NCBI RefSeq assembly: GCF_900637975.1
Contig: NZ_LR134477.1
Location: 2,790,001 to 2,854,000 of the forward strand
Length of the DNA stretch: 64,000 nt
Origin: Actinomyces viscosus
GTDB lineage: Bacteria; Actinomycetota; Actinomycetes; Actinomycetales; Actinomycetaceae
Direction of reading: 5' to 3'
The notes under the pieces: generated by a model
Told to the model about the DNA's origin: nothing
What the model saw: the letters and a program-made list of their open reading frames with translations, nothing else
The model's database searches: none
Program-made: the position numbers and the translations under genes
In this document: piece by piece, positions 1 to 9,087 of the stretch
Layout of the letters: each line of letters begins with the position of its first letter
Position numbering within the stretch: the first letter of the stretch is position 1

Positions 1-232
1 CCGCGACCGCCCAGCGCTCCACGACCTCGCCCGCAGCTCGCAGCAGAGTCTCGTCGCGGCGCTGCCCGCAGGCGCCGACGGCGTGCATGGTGAAGGGCCC
101 CTCCTCCTGGCCGTCACCGGTGAGGAGTGCTCCAACGGACCACAGCAGACGCCTCCCGGCTCGCGGGGGCGTGACATGAAGGGTGCGGACGATTCCTGAG
201 CCCGGCTCCAGGACGCAACGGATATCAGGCAC
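1..232 (-). CDS. YcaO-domain protein, N-terminal part (cut by window edge)
   Basis: Only the first 77 residues are inside the window. The reading frame starts at a GTG that overlaps the stop of the dehydrogenase gene upstream, with GAGGG six bases before it. Two stretches fit the YcaO family: E-P-G-S-G-I-V-R-T-L near residue 10, like the family's 'tGivR-l' entry motif, and R-A-A-G-E-V-V-E-R-W-A near residue 65, like the 'A-L-G-E-x-x-E-R-x' ATP-site helix. YcaO enzymes use ATP to activate backbone amides, making azolines, thioamides or amidines in RiPPs. As the last gene of the RiPP operon it probably acts on the same peptide, but the catalytic half is not visible. Assignment rests on two motifs only. 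Confidence 0.65.
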   Translation of the reverse strand, partial: MPDIRCVLEPGSGIVRTLHVTPPRAGRRLLWSVGALLTGDGQEEGPFTMHAVGACGQRRDETLLRAAGEVVERWAVA

Positions 233-1361
233 AGGAGCCCTCGGAGGTGCAGAGCCCGAGCAGGGTCTCGAGCTGGCCGGTGGTGAAACGCCGCATCATG
301 GGCAGTCGCCCGCCCCAGCGGCGTTCGATCCGACGGATGACTCGCTGCGTGCCTCCGCCGGGCAGCGGAATCGAGGTCGGCAGGCCCCACCGGCTGACGA
401 CCTCGGTGGGCTCTGTGGAGCCGAGCGGCCACAGCTCGGCCAGCACCTCCGACCTCCCCCATTCGCTGCGGCCGTTCAGCACGAGGTGGGCCCAGGGCCC
501 CATGAGGGCGCTGAGAGCCTCGTTCTTGCGCACTCCTGCGACCATGGACAGCTCGGTGGCGATGAACCATACGGGTGAGGGGGCGCTGCCCCGGCCCTTG
601 AGGCTCAGCCCCCGGTGCGTCATGGTCGAGGCGAAGGCGATGCGGTGGAGCAGGTCGGGGTCCGCGCCGTCGGTGAGAGCATCGAGCCCCTCTCGAAGCC
701 GGGAGACGAGCATGCGGGCCTCCCACTCCGAGGCGGCAAGGCTCGAGGGGGTGCACACGGTGCTCACCAGCGCCCGGCTGAGTGCCTCCAGGGCGCCCTC
801 CCTGGCCAGGGTCAGAGGCAGCGTGGTCAGGAGGTCGGGGTCGAGCCATGCGCGATCGGCCTCGAGCGCCGCCCCGACGACCAGGCTGCGGGCCCGTTCC
901 CCGTCGAACCCGACGAGCCGATGATCGAAGCAGGCCCCGCTGCTCGACTCCGAGCCGGTGCCCAGCGTGGTCGGGACCAGGGTGAGGCGGCGCCGTCGGC
1001 CGATCCCGGCCAGCGGAATGAGCCCGCACCGGTCGGCGGCCTGCTCCAGGTGGTCGACCATCGCCGGACGTTCCGCCGTGAGGGCGGCGAGCTTGGCCAG
1101 ATCCATGGTGGCGCCGCCACCGATCGCGATCACCTCACGCGGATCGGTCCGCTCGATGGCCTGCGCGACCTCCCTGACTCCTCCGAGCCCGGTGGCGCCG
1201 TCGACCGGGATGACCGGAAGACGGGAGGGCAGCCCGGGAAGAGCATGGTCCACCACCGCTGCGTCGATGATCGCCAGCTCAGTGCGCGGGGACAGCGTGC
1301 GCGACCAGGAACCGGTGCCGAGCTCGGGTCCGGTTGGCAGCAGCAGGGACGATGTCTTCAT
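225..1361 (-). CDS. mpaC: Daptide-type RiPP dehydrogenase (iron-ADH family fold)
   Basis: A 378-residue protein of the iron-containing alcohol dehydrogenase / dehydroquinate synthase superfamily. The ATG at 1361 overlaps the aminotransferase stop (ATGA), which is why this start was preferred over the longer open frame. The NAD-binding G-G-G-A-T-M-D motif lies near residue 80 and a phosphate-site P-T-T-L-G-T-G-S-E near residue 125. In daptide pathways this protein works with the recognition protein in oxidative decarboxylation of the C-terminal Thr (family knowledge). The segment that usually reads D-A-L-x-H-A reads E-A-L-S-R-A here, and the usual P-H-G metal site reads R-K-N, so at least two metal ligands look replaced. 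The partner genes support the daptide role. Confidence 0.8.
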   Translation of the reverse strand: MKTSSLLLPTGPELGTGSWSRTLSPRTELAIIDAAVVDHALPGLPSRLPVIPVDGATGLGGVREVAQAIERTDPREVIAIGGGATMDLAKLAALTAERPAMVDHLEQAADRCGLIPLAGIGRRRRLTLVPTTLGTGSESSSGACFDHRLVGFDGERARSLVVGAALEADRAWLDPDLLTTLPLTLAREGALEALSRALVSTVCTPSSLAASEWEARMLVSRLREGLDALTDGADPDLLHRIAFASTMTHRGLSLKGRGSAPSPVWFIATELSMVAGVRKNEALSALMGPWAHLVLNGRSEWGRSEVLAELWPLGSTEPTEVVSRWGLPTSIPLPGGGTQRVIRRIERRWGGRLPMMRRFTTGQLETLLGLCTSEGSCA

Positions 1362-2599
1362 GCGGCGACCGTTCCCCGACCCGCGAGGACCGATGAGACG
1401 GCGTCCTGAACCCGGTCCACGAGACGGTCCAGGTCGCGCGCATCGTAGACGAGGGCGGGCACCAGCTGGAAGCTGCTCGGGCCAGGCTGAACAATGGCGC
1501 CGTTGCGGCGGCACCGATCGATGATGCGGGTGATGGTCTGGCCGTCGGCATCGGGAAGCTGAACCGAGCGGAAGCAGCCCAGCCCCGTGGTGCTGGATCC
1601 GGGGATCCGCTCGGCCAGGGCGTCAAGACGCTCATCGAGCTGCCGGGCGACGGCGCGTCCACGGGACAGGACGTGCTCGTTCTCAAAGGCCTCAAGGGTG
1701 GCCAGGATGGCGGCGCAGGACGCCGGGCTGCCCGCCTGCGTCTCACCGTGCATGAACGGGGAGTCCGCCGAGTCCAGCGCCTCGGTCACCCGCGTTGCCA
1801 GAAGGATCGCGGAGGCGGCCTGGGTGCCGTTGGTCAGTCCCTTGGAGGTGACGAGGATGTCGGGGCTCTCCGCCCAGGTCTCACTGGCGAACATCGGTCC
1901 TGTGCGGCCGAATCCGGTGGCGACCTCGTCGGCCACCAGGAGATAGCCGTGCCGGCGGCGACCCTCCAGGACCGTGGAGAGGAACTCGGAGCCCACGACG
2001 TGAGTGCCCGAGCCCTGTACCGGTTCAAGGACGACAGCGGCGACGCGGTCCCCCTCTCGCTCCAGCAGACGGGCGAGGTCCTGGGGGCGGCGATGGTCGA
2101 TATGCCGCACGGAACGGCCATCGACCCCGTAGATCCTCTGCCCCAGGTTCTCTCCGGTCAAAGACATGGCCCCCAGAGTCGTTCCGTGGTAGGAGCCCTT
2201 GAGGGAGACGATGATCGTGCGACTCGGCTCGCCGCAGACGACCTGGTACTGACGGACCATCTTGATGACGCTGTCCAGTGCGGCCGATCCCGACGTCGCA
2301 TGGACGACTCGACGATAGTGATCGGCCCCCGCTGCGGCGAGCAGGCGGTGCCCGGTGCGTTCGGCCCAGGTGTGGGAACCGCGGAAGTGAGTGAGGTAGG
2401 AGGCCTCCAGGAGAGCGGCGTGAACCGCGTCGGCCACGCCTCGGTGCCCGTACCCCAATGGAACGTTCCATAAACCGGAGATGCCGTCGAGGCACTGGCT
2501 GCCGTCGGCGTAGGTGATCGCCGTCCCGCGGGCCCGGGTGGGCTGGGGTGAGGAGGAGAAGGTGCTCGGAGGAGTGAAGAACTCGGTGGTGACAGACAT
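1358..2599 (-). CDS. mpaD: Daptide-type RiPP class III aminotransferase
   Basis: A 413-residue PLP-dependent class III (omega) aminotransferase of normal length. The PLP lysine is K253 in T-S-K-G-L-T-N-G. Upstream are the usual V-V-L-E-P-V-Q-G-S-G and V-A-D-E-V-A-T-G-F-G-R-T-G cofactor-binding motifs. In daptide assembly the enzyme aminates the C-terminal ketone left after oxidative decarboxylation of Thr, giving a 1,2-diamine end. It lies 27 bp after the methyltransferase gene and overlaps the dehydrogenase gene by four bases, so the three are almost certainly co-transcribed. An ordinary diaminobutyrate-type aminotransferase is the alternative, but the neighbours make that unlikely. Confidence 0.87.
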   Translation of the reverse strand: MSVTTEFFTPPSTFSSSPQPTRARGTAITYADGSQCLDGISGLWNVPLGYGHRGVADAVHAALLEASYLTHFRGSHTWAERTGHRLLAAAGADHYRRVVHATSGSAALDSVIKMVRQYQVVCGEPSRTIIVSLKGSYHGTTLGAMSLTGENLGQRIYGVDGRSVRHIDHRRPQDLARLLEREGDRVAAVVLEPVQGSGTHVVGSEFLSTVLEGRRRHGYLLVADEVATGFGRTGPMFASETWAESPDILVTSKGLTNGTQAASAILLATRVTEALDSADSPFMHGETQAGSPASCAAILATLEAFENEHVLSRGRAVARQLDERLDALAERIPGSSTTGLGCFRSVQLPDADGQTITRIIDRCRRNGAIVQPGPSSFQLVPALVYDARDLDRLVDRVQDAVSSVLAGRGTVAA

Positions 2600-2626
2600 G
2601 GAAGGAAGGCCTCGTGGTGTAGTCGA

Positions 2627-3370
2627 CTAGGGTTTGCGGGCGACCAGAAGCACCCCGGAGTGGTCCGGCATCGCCTGGTCGGGAGTGGAGTGGCGCTCCA
2701 CGATCGTCAGCCCGAGCCGGGTGCAGGCCTCACTGATCCAGGACGAGGGGACCAGATGCAGCTCGGAGACGTAGCACTCCTCGCCCCATCTGAGGATGCT
2801 GCGACGGCGGCCGCGGGCCTGATCGAGCTCTTCAGTCAGGGAGATGCCGGGCTGGATCTCGATCGTCGTCGTGCCCTCCGCGGCGATGTCGTCCGTGGAG
2901 ACGATGAGCAGTCCACCGGGGGCGAGGCTGCGCGCGGAGCACTCGAGGGCCCCGAGCCGCTGCTCGGCGTCGAGCTGAGTGATGGAGGCCGTGGGCAGGC
3001 AGACGGCCTTGAAGCGCTCCGTGAAGGAGAAGGAGCTCATGTCCGCCTCCTGCACCTCGATGCGCGCGGCCAGGTCTCCGGGAGCATCGGCGACCGAGTC
3101 CTGCTCGGAGATACGGGAGCGCAGGACCTCAAGCATGTCGGGGCTCAGATCGGTGGCCAGGATCCGGTAGCCGGCCTCCGCCATCGGCAGCGTGACCCGA
3201 CCCGAGCCGCAGGCGAGCTCGAGGATGCGCAGATCCGCCAGATCCGGGCTCAGATGGTTCTCCAGCGTCTCCAGGATCAGTGCGATCTCGGTGTCGTCGT
3301 GGGCGGACAAGGCGTGATAGCGCTGAGCCCCCAGGCCGCTGTACAGGGGGGAGAGAACCGGGCTACGCAC
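2627..3370 (-). CDS. mpaM: Daptide-type RiPP SAM methyltransferase
   Basis: A 247-residue class I methyltransferase. SAM motif I is L-E-L-A-C-G-S-G-R near residue 50, followed by A-T-D-L-S acidic-loop residues near 75. In the daptide pathway this enzyme dimethylates the new C-terminal amine, giving a positively charged tertiary amine at the end of a hydrophobic helix. The start overlaps the end of the recognition-protein gene by eight bases, which fits translational coupling. Sequence alone gives only a methyltransferase. The N-methylation role comes from the operon. Confidence 0.83.
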   Translation of the reverse strand: MRSPVLSPLYSGLGAQRYHALSAHDDTEIALILETLENHLSPDLADLRILELACGSGRVTLPMAEAGYRILATDLSPDMLEVLRSRISEQDSVADAPGDLAARIEVQEADMSSFSFTERFKAVCLPTASITQLDAEQRLGALECSARSLAPGGLLIVSTDDIAAEGTTTIEIQPGISLTEELDQARGRRRSILRWGEECYVSELHLVPSSWISEACTRLGLTIVERHSTPDQAMPDHSGVLLVARKP

Positions 3371-4271
3371 TGTAGACCACCTCCCGTGGGCTGATGAGGC
3401 CGGCCTCGGACAGGGAGGCGACGGCGTGGTAGATGGTCGACGGCGGAAGATCGAGGATGTGGGCGAGGTCGGTGTCGTTAGGTAGCGTCATGAGCGTCTC
3501 CAGGATCGTGGCCAGGGTGGTCGATACGGACAGCATTCGGCCGTTGCCGGGGATCAGGCAGCGGATTCCCGCGCGGGAGCGCACGATGATGGGTGCGTCA
3601 GCCGGTTCGACCGGGGTCTGCGGGCTCGTCTCCGACAGGCGCATGCCCAGGCCGGAGATCTCGACTGGCTCCTCCTGCAGGGTGTGCAGTGTGGTGAGTG
3701 CGTTGATGATGGTGAGGTAGCGGGGCAGCCAGGCGCGGTCGCCCCGGTCCCGCTGCGCCGGGCTGCGGTCGGTGCCGGGGAAGTGGTGGTGCACCCCGGT
3801 GGAGGACACCGTCAGGCGGGTCTGCGGCACGGTGCCGGTCCTCAGCGCGTCGGCATCCTCCAGGACCGTCATCGGGTGGATGAGCTGAGCCGGGACGCAT
3901 CCGGTGGTGATGGCTGCGTCGGCGTCCTGAAGGAAGAGCTCCCACTCCTCCCGGGTGGCCAGACGGATGAGGGTCGGGCCGGCCACGGGGAGGAACGCGG
4001 CCAGGGAGTAGTCCATGACTGCGATCTCCATGGCTCCGTCGATGACCAGCAGCTCGCAGTCCCGGGTCAGGTCTCCTTCCCGGACGACGATCTCGTGGCC
4101 GGCGGCGGGTGCGGAGATGGGCTGCGGGGTGATGACCAGTGCCGACGGCGGCAGCTCGGAGGGGGTGTAGCGGGTGCCGTCGTCGAGCCAGACGGCGGCC
4201 CGATCACCTCGGGCGCCGACCAGGTAACGCCGAAGATCGGCCATCGCCTGAGAGGCGCGCTTGGCGGTCAT
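3363..4271 (-). CDS. mpaB: Daptide RiPP recognition protein (RRE-like C-terminus)
   Basis: A 302-residue protein with no enzyme motif. The last 80 residues (about 220-302) read like a PqqD-type or winged-helix peptide-binding domain: T-L-A-T-I-L-E-T-L-M-T-L followed by a helix-turn-helix-like segment P-P-S-T-I-Y-H-A-V-A-S-L. Daptide loci carry such a leader-binding partner, which helps the iron-ADH-family protein oxidise the precursor. Its ATG shares a base with the protease stop (TGATG). The first 200 residues are not recognised. Position and domain layout, rather than strong motifs, support the call. Confidence 0.68.
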   Translation of the reverse strand: MTAKRASQAMADLRRYLVGARGDRAAVWLDDGTRYTPSELPPSALVITPQPISAPAAGHEIVVREGDLTRDCELLVIDGAMEIAVMDYSLAAFLPVAGPTLIRLATREEWELFLQDADAAITTGCVPAQLIHPMTVLEDADALRTGTVPQTRLTVSSTGVHHHFPGTDRSPAQRDRGDRAWLPRYLTIINALTTLHTLQEEPVEISGLGMRLSETSPQTPVEPADAPIIVRSRAGIRCLIPGNGRMLSVSTTLATILETLMTLPNDTDLAHILDLPPSTIYHAVASLSEAGLISPREVVYSA

Positions 4272-5902
4272 CAGTCCTCCTCGTCGTCGGAGTACAGGCT
4301 TCCTCCGGGAAGCACTGGCCCGAGCTGGTGGCGGATGACGCGTGCGAGCGGCTGGTACACCTTCTGAGAGGTGATCCTGCCGGTCGTCCCCGGGGTGAGC
4401 TCCACGTCCGACTCGACGACCAGGCAGGTCCCGGGCGGCATCTGTGCGTCGGAGAGCAGGGGCGAGACGGCTCGGAGCGGGACCGTGCAGTTCTCGGTGG
4501 CGACGACGGTCCCCTGCCCGAGGGCGGGGCCCGTCAGGAGCCCTGAGCGGTGGAAGGAGACCTTCGTTCCGGTCGTCACCGGGGCCGAGCCCGCGGCGTC
4601 CCCGGTCAGAGCGACCGCGCGGTGGCTACCGGTGGCCTGGAACCCCAGGGAGGTGGTGGTACCGATCGGGGTGAGCAGGACCAGAACGGCTGCGGAGAAG
4701 CCGGTCACGAACAGTCGGATCTGCTGGGTGCGCTTCAAGCCGCGCAGCCCGTGGATCATCTTGACCAGGGCGTTCATGAGGCAGAACCCGATGAGCATGC
4801 TCAGCATGATTCGGCCTCCGGCGCCACCGCGAAGCAGGTTCGGCGCGATCGCCGTGACGGCGGTCCAGACGATGACCAGGGGCGTGACCAGGCAACCCAC
4901 CCCGAACAGCGCGACCCACAGGGGCTCGTGCGGCTCCGGGATGCCGGCGACCCGATTGCGCAGCGCCTGGATGGAGCGCTGCCTGAGACCGGACTGGTTG
5001 GTGAACCCGACCAGGGCCACGTAGCCGTCCAGACGGAGGAACGGAATGAGGTTGCTCAGCGCCACGAGGTAGGTGCTGGCCCCGTACCAGGTGAGGAAGG
5101 CGTGCTCCCCACCCAGCAGGAGGTTCGCGATCAGGGCGGTGGCCCCGATGCTCGTCTGGATGACGATGCCGGCGAAGGCGACCGCAACCCTGTCCTTACG
5201 GGGAAGCAACCACGCCTCGGTGACGTCGCAGAAGGCCGCCGGGGAGAAGTAGAACAGCATGATCCCCATGCGGTGAGGCATGCCGCCGCAGGCGGTGAGG
5301 GTCAGTCCATGAGCGAGCTCATGAATGGCGGTTGTCAGGGTGAGGGCCAGCAGCAGAGCGCCGTAGGTGCCCAGCGTCAGCGGCTGGAACAAGGTGCTGT
5401 TCGGGTTCCCGGCGAGGGAGAGCAGCGCGGGGATCCCCAGGATTGCGATGACCAGCGGGACCCAGCGCAGGAAGGTCTTCCTCAACGCCTTCACGACCGG
5501 GGCCGCCTTGATGAAGAAGGCCTCAGGGCGGTTGAAGCAGAGCTTGAGGATGAGCGGTCCGTCGTTGTCGACGCTCCACAGCGGCTTCTGCTCAGTGGAG
5601 TCCATCTCGTAATCGGCCACGACCAGGCCGTACTTGCTGACGGCGTCGAGAGCGTGATCGACATCGGAGGGCTGCCACTGCGGTGGCATCTGCTCCAGAA
5701 GATCCGTCTTGGTCAGTGGCCCCTTGGTCTTGAGGGTCACCAGCAGCTCGCCGAGCTGTTCGCCGACTCCGAGGAGCTTGTTGTCTGGGGTGCGAACCGC
5801 CCACCCGTCTCCGGCCTGAGGGCGGACGACGGCGACGTCTCGGTGCAGCCGGAGAGCTCCTCGGGGGCGAGAGAGCACATCCTGCTCAGGCACGTAGATC
5901 AC
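4271..5902 (-). CDS. mpaP: Daptide-type intramembrane M50 metalloprotease with PqqD-like N-terminus
   Basis: A 543-residue membrane protein. Residues about 10-100 resemble a PqqD/RRE domain. Then come several membrane segments with the zinc-binding H194-E-L-A-H198 motif and a later L-R-L-D-G-Y, the usual third-ligand region of site-2-type proteases. The last 100 residues form a likely extracytoplasmic beta-rich tail, with a Cys pair near residues 463 and 486. It probably removes the leader from the modified precursor within the membrane, before or during export. The start overlaps the permease gene end by 17 bases. Confidence 0.8.
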   Translation of the reverse strand: MIYVPEQDVLSRPRGALRLHRDVAVVRPQAGDGWAVRTPDNKLLGVGEQLGELLVTLKTKGPLTKTDLLEQMPPQWQPSDVDHALDAVSKYGLVVADYEMDSTEQKPLWSVDNDGPLILKLCFNRPEAFFIKAAPVVKALRKTFLRWVPLVIAILGIPALLSLAGNPNSTLFQPLTLGTYGALLLALTLTTAIHELAHGLTLTACGGMPHRMGIMLFYFSPAAFCDVTEAWLLPRKDRVAVAFAGIVIQTSIGATALIANLLLGGEHAFLTWYGASTYLVALSNLIPFLRLDGYVALVGFTNQSGLRQRSIQALRNRVAGIPEPHEPLWVALFGVGCLVTPLVIVWTAVTAIAPNLLRGGAGGRIMLSMLIGFCLMNALVKMIHGLRGLKRTQQIRLFVTGFSAAVLVLLTPIGTTTSLGFQATGSHRAVALTGDAAGSAPVTTGTKVSFHRSGLLTGPALGQGTVVATENCTVPLRAVSPLLSDAQMPPGTCLVVESDVELTPGTTGRITSQKVYQPLARVIRHQLGPVLPGGSLYSDDEED

Positions 5903-6724
5903 CCATCTTCGTCACTGCGGTGGCGATGATGGACAGACCGACCGTCCAGGCTACGAGGAGTCCCGCGGCCAGCGGAGCCGACATGTCGCCGACGGCCGTG
6001 GCGTCCTTGATGAGCGTGAGCTGGAGGCCGCCGGGCAGGTACTGGCCCAGGTCGTTGGGCAGGGCGCGCACGATGGCCGGCTCGATGTAGGTGGTCCAGG
6101 CGACCAGGAGGAGGATGACCGGCAGCGTGCGGCGCAGCAGCCAGCCGAAGCAGGTCCCCCACGGGGCGGCCAGGGCGCTGACGGCGATGATGCCGACGAC
6201 GGTGCTGACGAGATCCTCGTTCATCGTGATGCTCAGGTCACGCTGGTGGAAGATCACGAAGGTGGGAATGGTGGAGCTCAGGGCGCCGATGAGGCCGAAG
6301 AGCAGGCCGGCCGGCAAGGAGGCCAGGGCGTGGCTGGCAACGAGCCTGCCGACGCCGCGGTGCTGGGTGACTCGAGCCGCCACAGTGGCGTCGCGGAACT
6401 CGGTCGTCACCTGGGTGGCTCCCCACAGGGTGGACACCAGCAGGACGGAGAATCCGATGCGAATGAGTCGCAGGGCCACGGAGTCGACGGCGGCCTGGTT
6501 GGACAGGTCGATCTCGCTGAGGAACTTGCTGGCGTCGAAGATCGTGGCGAAGCTGCTCAGAGCGATCCCGATCACGAGGAACCACTTCAGGGAGGCCTCG
6601 GTGAGCCCTCGGCGGGTCAGAGCCCACAAGGAGCGGAACACGGACAAGCCGCTGGTGCTGGGGGCCGGCGTGGCCAGGGCCCGACCGGAGGTGATGGTCT
6701 GCGCGGAGGAAAGGACGTTGGTGG

Positions 6725-6728
<4 letters not shown>
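5886..6728 (-). CDS. ABC transporter permease (RiPP export or immunity)
   Basis: A 280-residue membrane protein with six predicted hydrophobic segments, the first near residue 45, and no catalytic motif. It fits the ABC-2 permease superfamily found with drug and bacteriocin exporters. Its ATG overlaps the stop of the ATPase gene (ATGA), so the two subunits are coupled. It probably pumps the mature peptide out or protects the producer. Its exact family is not clear from sequence alone. Confidence 0.75.
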
Positions 6729-7459
<731 letters not shown>

Positions 7460-7533
7460 GGTGTGTTCTCCTTACGGCGACTGAGCTGCTCCGGGCCGCT
7501 CGGGTCGCGTGGGGCCGAGGGGGTCGCGGTGGG

Positions 7534-7662
7534 TCAGATGAGCGCGATGAGGGCGCCGAGTCCGAACAGGACACCGAGAGCGGCTGCGGAGTCCTTCCAG
7601 TCAGGTGCGTCGAGTGACTCGAACTCAGTGATCTCGGTATCGAGGTTCATGGGTTTGTCCAT
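7534..7662 (-). CDS. Second daptide-like precursor peptide, Ile C-terminus
   Basis: A 42-residue open frame with AAGGAG a few bases upstream of the ATG. Residues 13-24 (E-F-E-S-L-D-A-P-D-W-K-D) match the leader motif of the 45-residue precursor at 11547-11684. Residues 25-42 are a hydrophobic stretch rich in Ala, Leu and Gly, with one Ser (25) and no Cys. The peptide ends in Ile, not Thr, so the decarboxylation/amination route needed for a daptide end cannot act on it as encoded. It lies directly before the ABC exporter genes. It may be an unmodified partner peptide, a degenerate precursor, or a substrate for the other enzymes only. Confidence 0.78.
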   Translation of the reverse strand: MDKPMNLDTEITEFESLDAPDWKDSAAALGVLFGLGALIALI

Positions 7663-7721
7663 GGGGGTCTCCTTACGTGGTGAGGTGCCGGGGAGGCATT
7701 CGATGTGATGTCACTACTCCA

Positions 7722-7742
7722 CCGGAAGATCACTGTTTCCGG
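7722..7742. repeat. Small inverted repeat between reductase and second precursor
   Basis: CCGGAA and TTCCGG form a perfect 6-bp stem with a 9-base loop. It sits in the 168-bp gap between the reductase stop (7831) and the second precursor start (7662). It could be a weak terminator or an operator for an internal promoter. There is no T-run to favour termination. Confidence 0.35.
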
Positions 7743-7830
7743 ATCGCCTGGTCGGGCGCTCTGGGCTCATCCGATGGGCTAGTCCGATTGACTGAGCAGT
7801 GGGTCATGGGAGGGACTGACGGCAGGGGGC

Positions 7831-8904
7831 CTACACCCTCGTCGAGGGGCTCAGGGACAGGACGACCTTTCCCGAGCGCTCGCGGGAACCGAAGGCCTCC
7901 AGCAGGAAGTCGTCGATGTCGTCCCGGGGGTGGATGGCGCTGGGATCCAGCGGGATCGATCCGGCCCGGGCCAGCTCGAGGGCGTGAAGCAGGTCCTCTC
8001 GGGTACCCAGGCAGTTACCCATGAGGGTGAGGTTCGCCGTGATGATCCTGGCGATGAGCTCCCCCGGTGATCCGCACGATCCGACCCCGTCCATGAGTGG
8101 GTGCTGGTGCAGCATCCCGCAGGTGATGTAGGTGCCGGCCATCTCCAGGGAGGCGACGGCCCCGGCGAGGTTGAGGTCGCAGAAGGGATCGATGACGTGA
8201 CTGACCCGGATCCTGGTCGCCGCGGGATCCTCGAGGCCGGGATGCCTGCGCTCGTTGGGGAGAAGGGGAGTATCCGGTTTCGATGACACCACCCAGCACG
8301 AGGCGCCGATCGCCTGAAGCTGGTGTCGCACGGCCATCGACGTCGAGCTGGTGGCGGCGGTGACCAGGACCTGTGACTGCGGCCCGACTCCCGACCTGCG
8401 GATCATCGCGGCGGCGGTCTGGTGGCACAGGCCGAAGGCAGCGGCCTGCGGCGTCGTCATCCACGAGGGCACGGCAACGAGCTGGGACTCGTGGACGAGC
8501 AGAACACCCCGGGACGCCGTGTTGGTGACGACGCCGGGTGCGGCTCCCTCGGCGGCCTCGGGGTAGGCCGAGCAGGCCATCACCCGCTGTCCCGGAGTGA
8601 GGCGGCAGTCCGGTGAGGCTGCCAGGACGGTGCCGCAGAACTCGGAGCCGAAGGCGGTCAGGGAGGGCTCGTTCGCCGGACCGCGGTGAACCGCCTGAGG
8701 ATCGGTCCCCTGCAGGATGAGTGAGCGGTCGCGATAATTGCATGACAGGGCGTCGACGCGGACAACGACCTTTCCGGAGAGGGTGAGAACCCTGTCCTCC
8801 AGGCGACGGCTCTCCACCTGAACGGGCACAGCCCGGATCTCACGTCCATACAGTGAGATCCCGGCTGTGTCGGTACCAGTGAGGAAGACGGCTGGGCACT
8901 TCAT
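7831..8904 (-). CDS. Medium-chain reductase, possible dehydroalanine reductase
   Basis: A 357-residue protein of the medium-chain dehydrogenase/reductase superfamily. The N-terminal catalytic fold is visible (V-R-V-D-A-L-S-C-N-Y-R-D near residue 52, then G-S-E-F-C-G near 85). The usual G-H-E zinc site reads G-S-E, so catalytic zinc is probably absent. The Rossmann loop, normally G-x-G-x-x-G, reads A-A-T-S-S-T-S near residue 185, an unusual glycine-free form. Members of this superfamily (LanJ-A type) reduce dehydroalanine to D-Ala in some lantibiotics. Next to a LanKC gene that is the best guess, but it is inference. The start overlaps the small membrane gene (ATGA). Confidence 0.6.
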   Translation of the reverse strand: MKCPAVFLTGTDTAGISLYGREIRAVPVQVESRRLEDRVLTLSGKVVVRVDALSCNYRDRSLILQGTDPQAVHRGPANEPSLTAFGSEFCGTVLAASPDCRLTPGQRVMACSAYPEAAEGAAPGVVTNTASRGVLLVHESQLVAVPSWMTTPQAAAFGLCHQTAAAMIRRSGVGPQSQVLVTAATSSTSMAVRHQLQAIGASCWVVSSKPDTPLLPNERRHPGLEDPAATRIRVSHVIDPFCDLNLAGAVASLEMAGTYITCGMLHQHPLMDGVGSCGSPGELIARIITANLTLMGNCLGTREDLLHALELARAGSIPLDPSAIHPRDDIDDFLLEAFGSRERSGKVVLSLSPSTRV

Positions 8905-9074
8905 CGGCTGGTGATCTGCTTGTTTCCTCGAACGAAGGTCCAGATGGAGCCGATGCTCAGGCCTCCACCGAGCCCTGTCAGCGCGATCTGAAGCGATCCG
9001 CTCAGCTGGATGAGTGCGATGGCGGCGATGATGATGCCGGCGACGACTCCGACGACGGTGAGAGCAAGACGCAT
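8901..9074 (-). CDS. 57-residue two-helix membrane protein
   Basis: A small open frame with GAAAGGAA eight bases before its ATG and an ATGA overlap with the reductase gene, both signs of a real gene. It has two hydrophobic stretches (about residues 5-22 and 29-46) joined by a short polar turn, and a basic tail with R-G-N-K. It has no leader motif and no Cys. Its place between LanKC and the reductase suggests an immunity or membrane-anchor role, but I do not recognise a family. Confidence 0.65.
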   Translation of the reverse strand: MRLALTVVGVVAGIIIAAIALIQLSGSLQIALTGLGGGLSIGSIWTFVRGNKQITSR

Positions 9075-9087
9075 GATGGGGTTCCTT

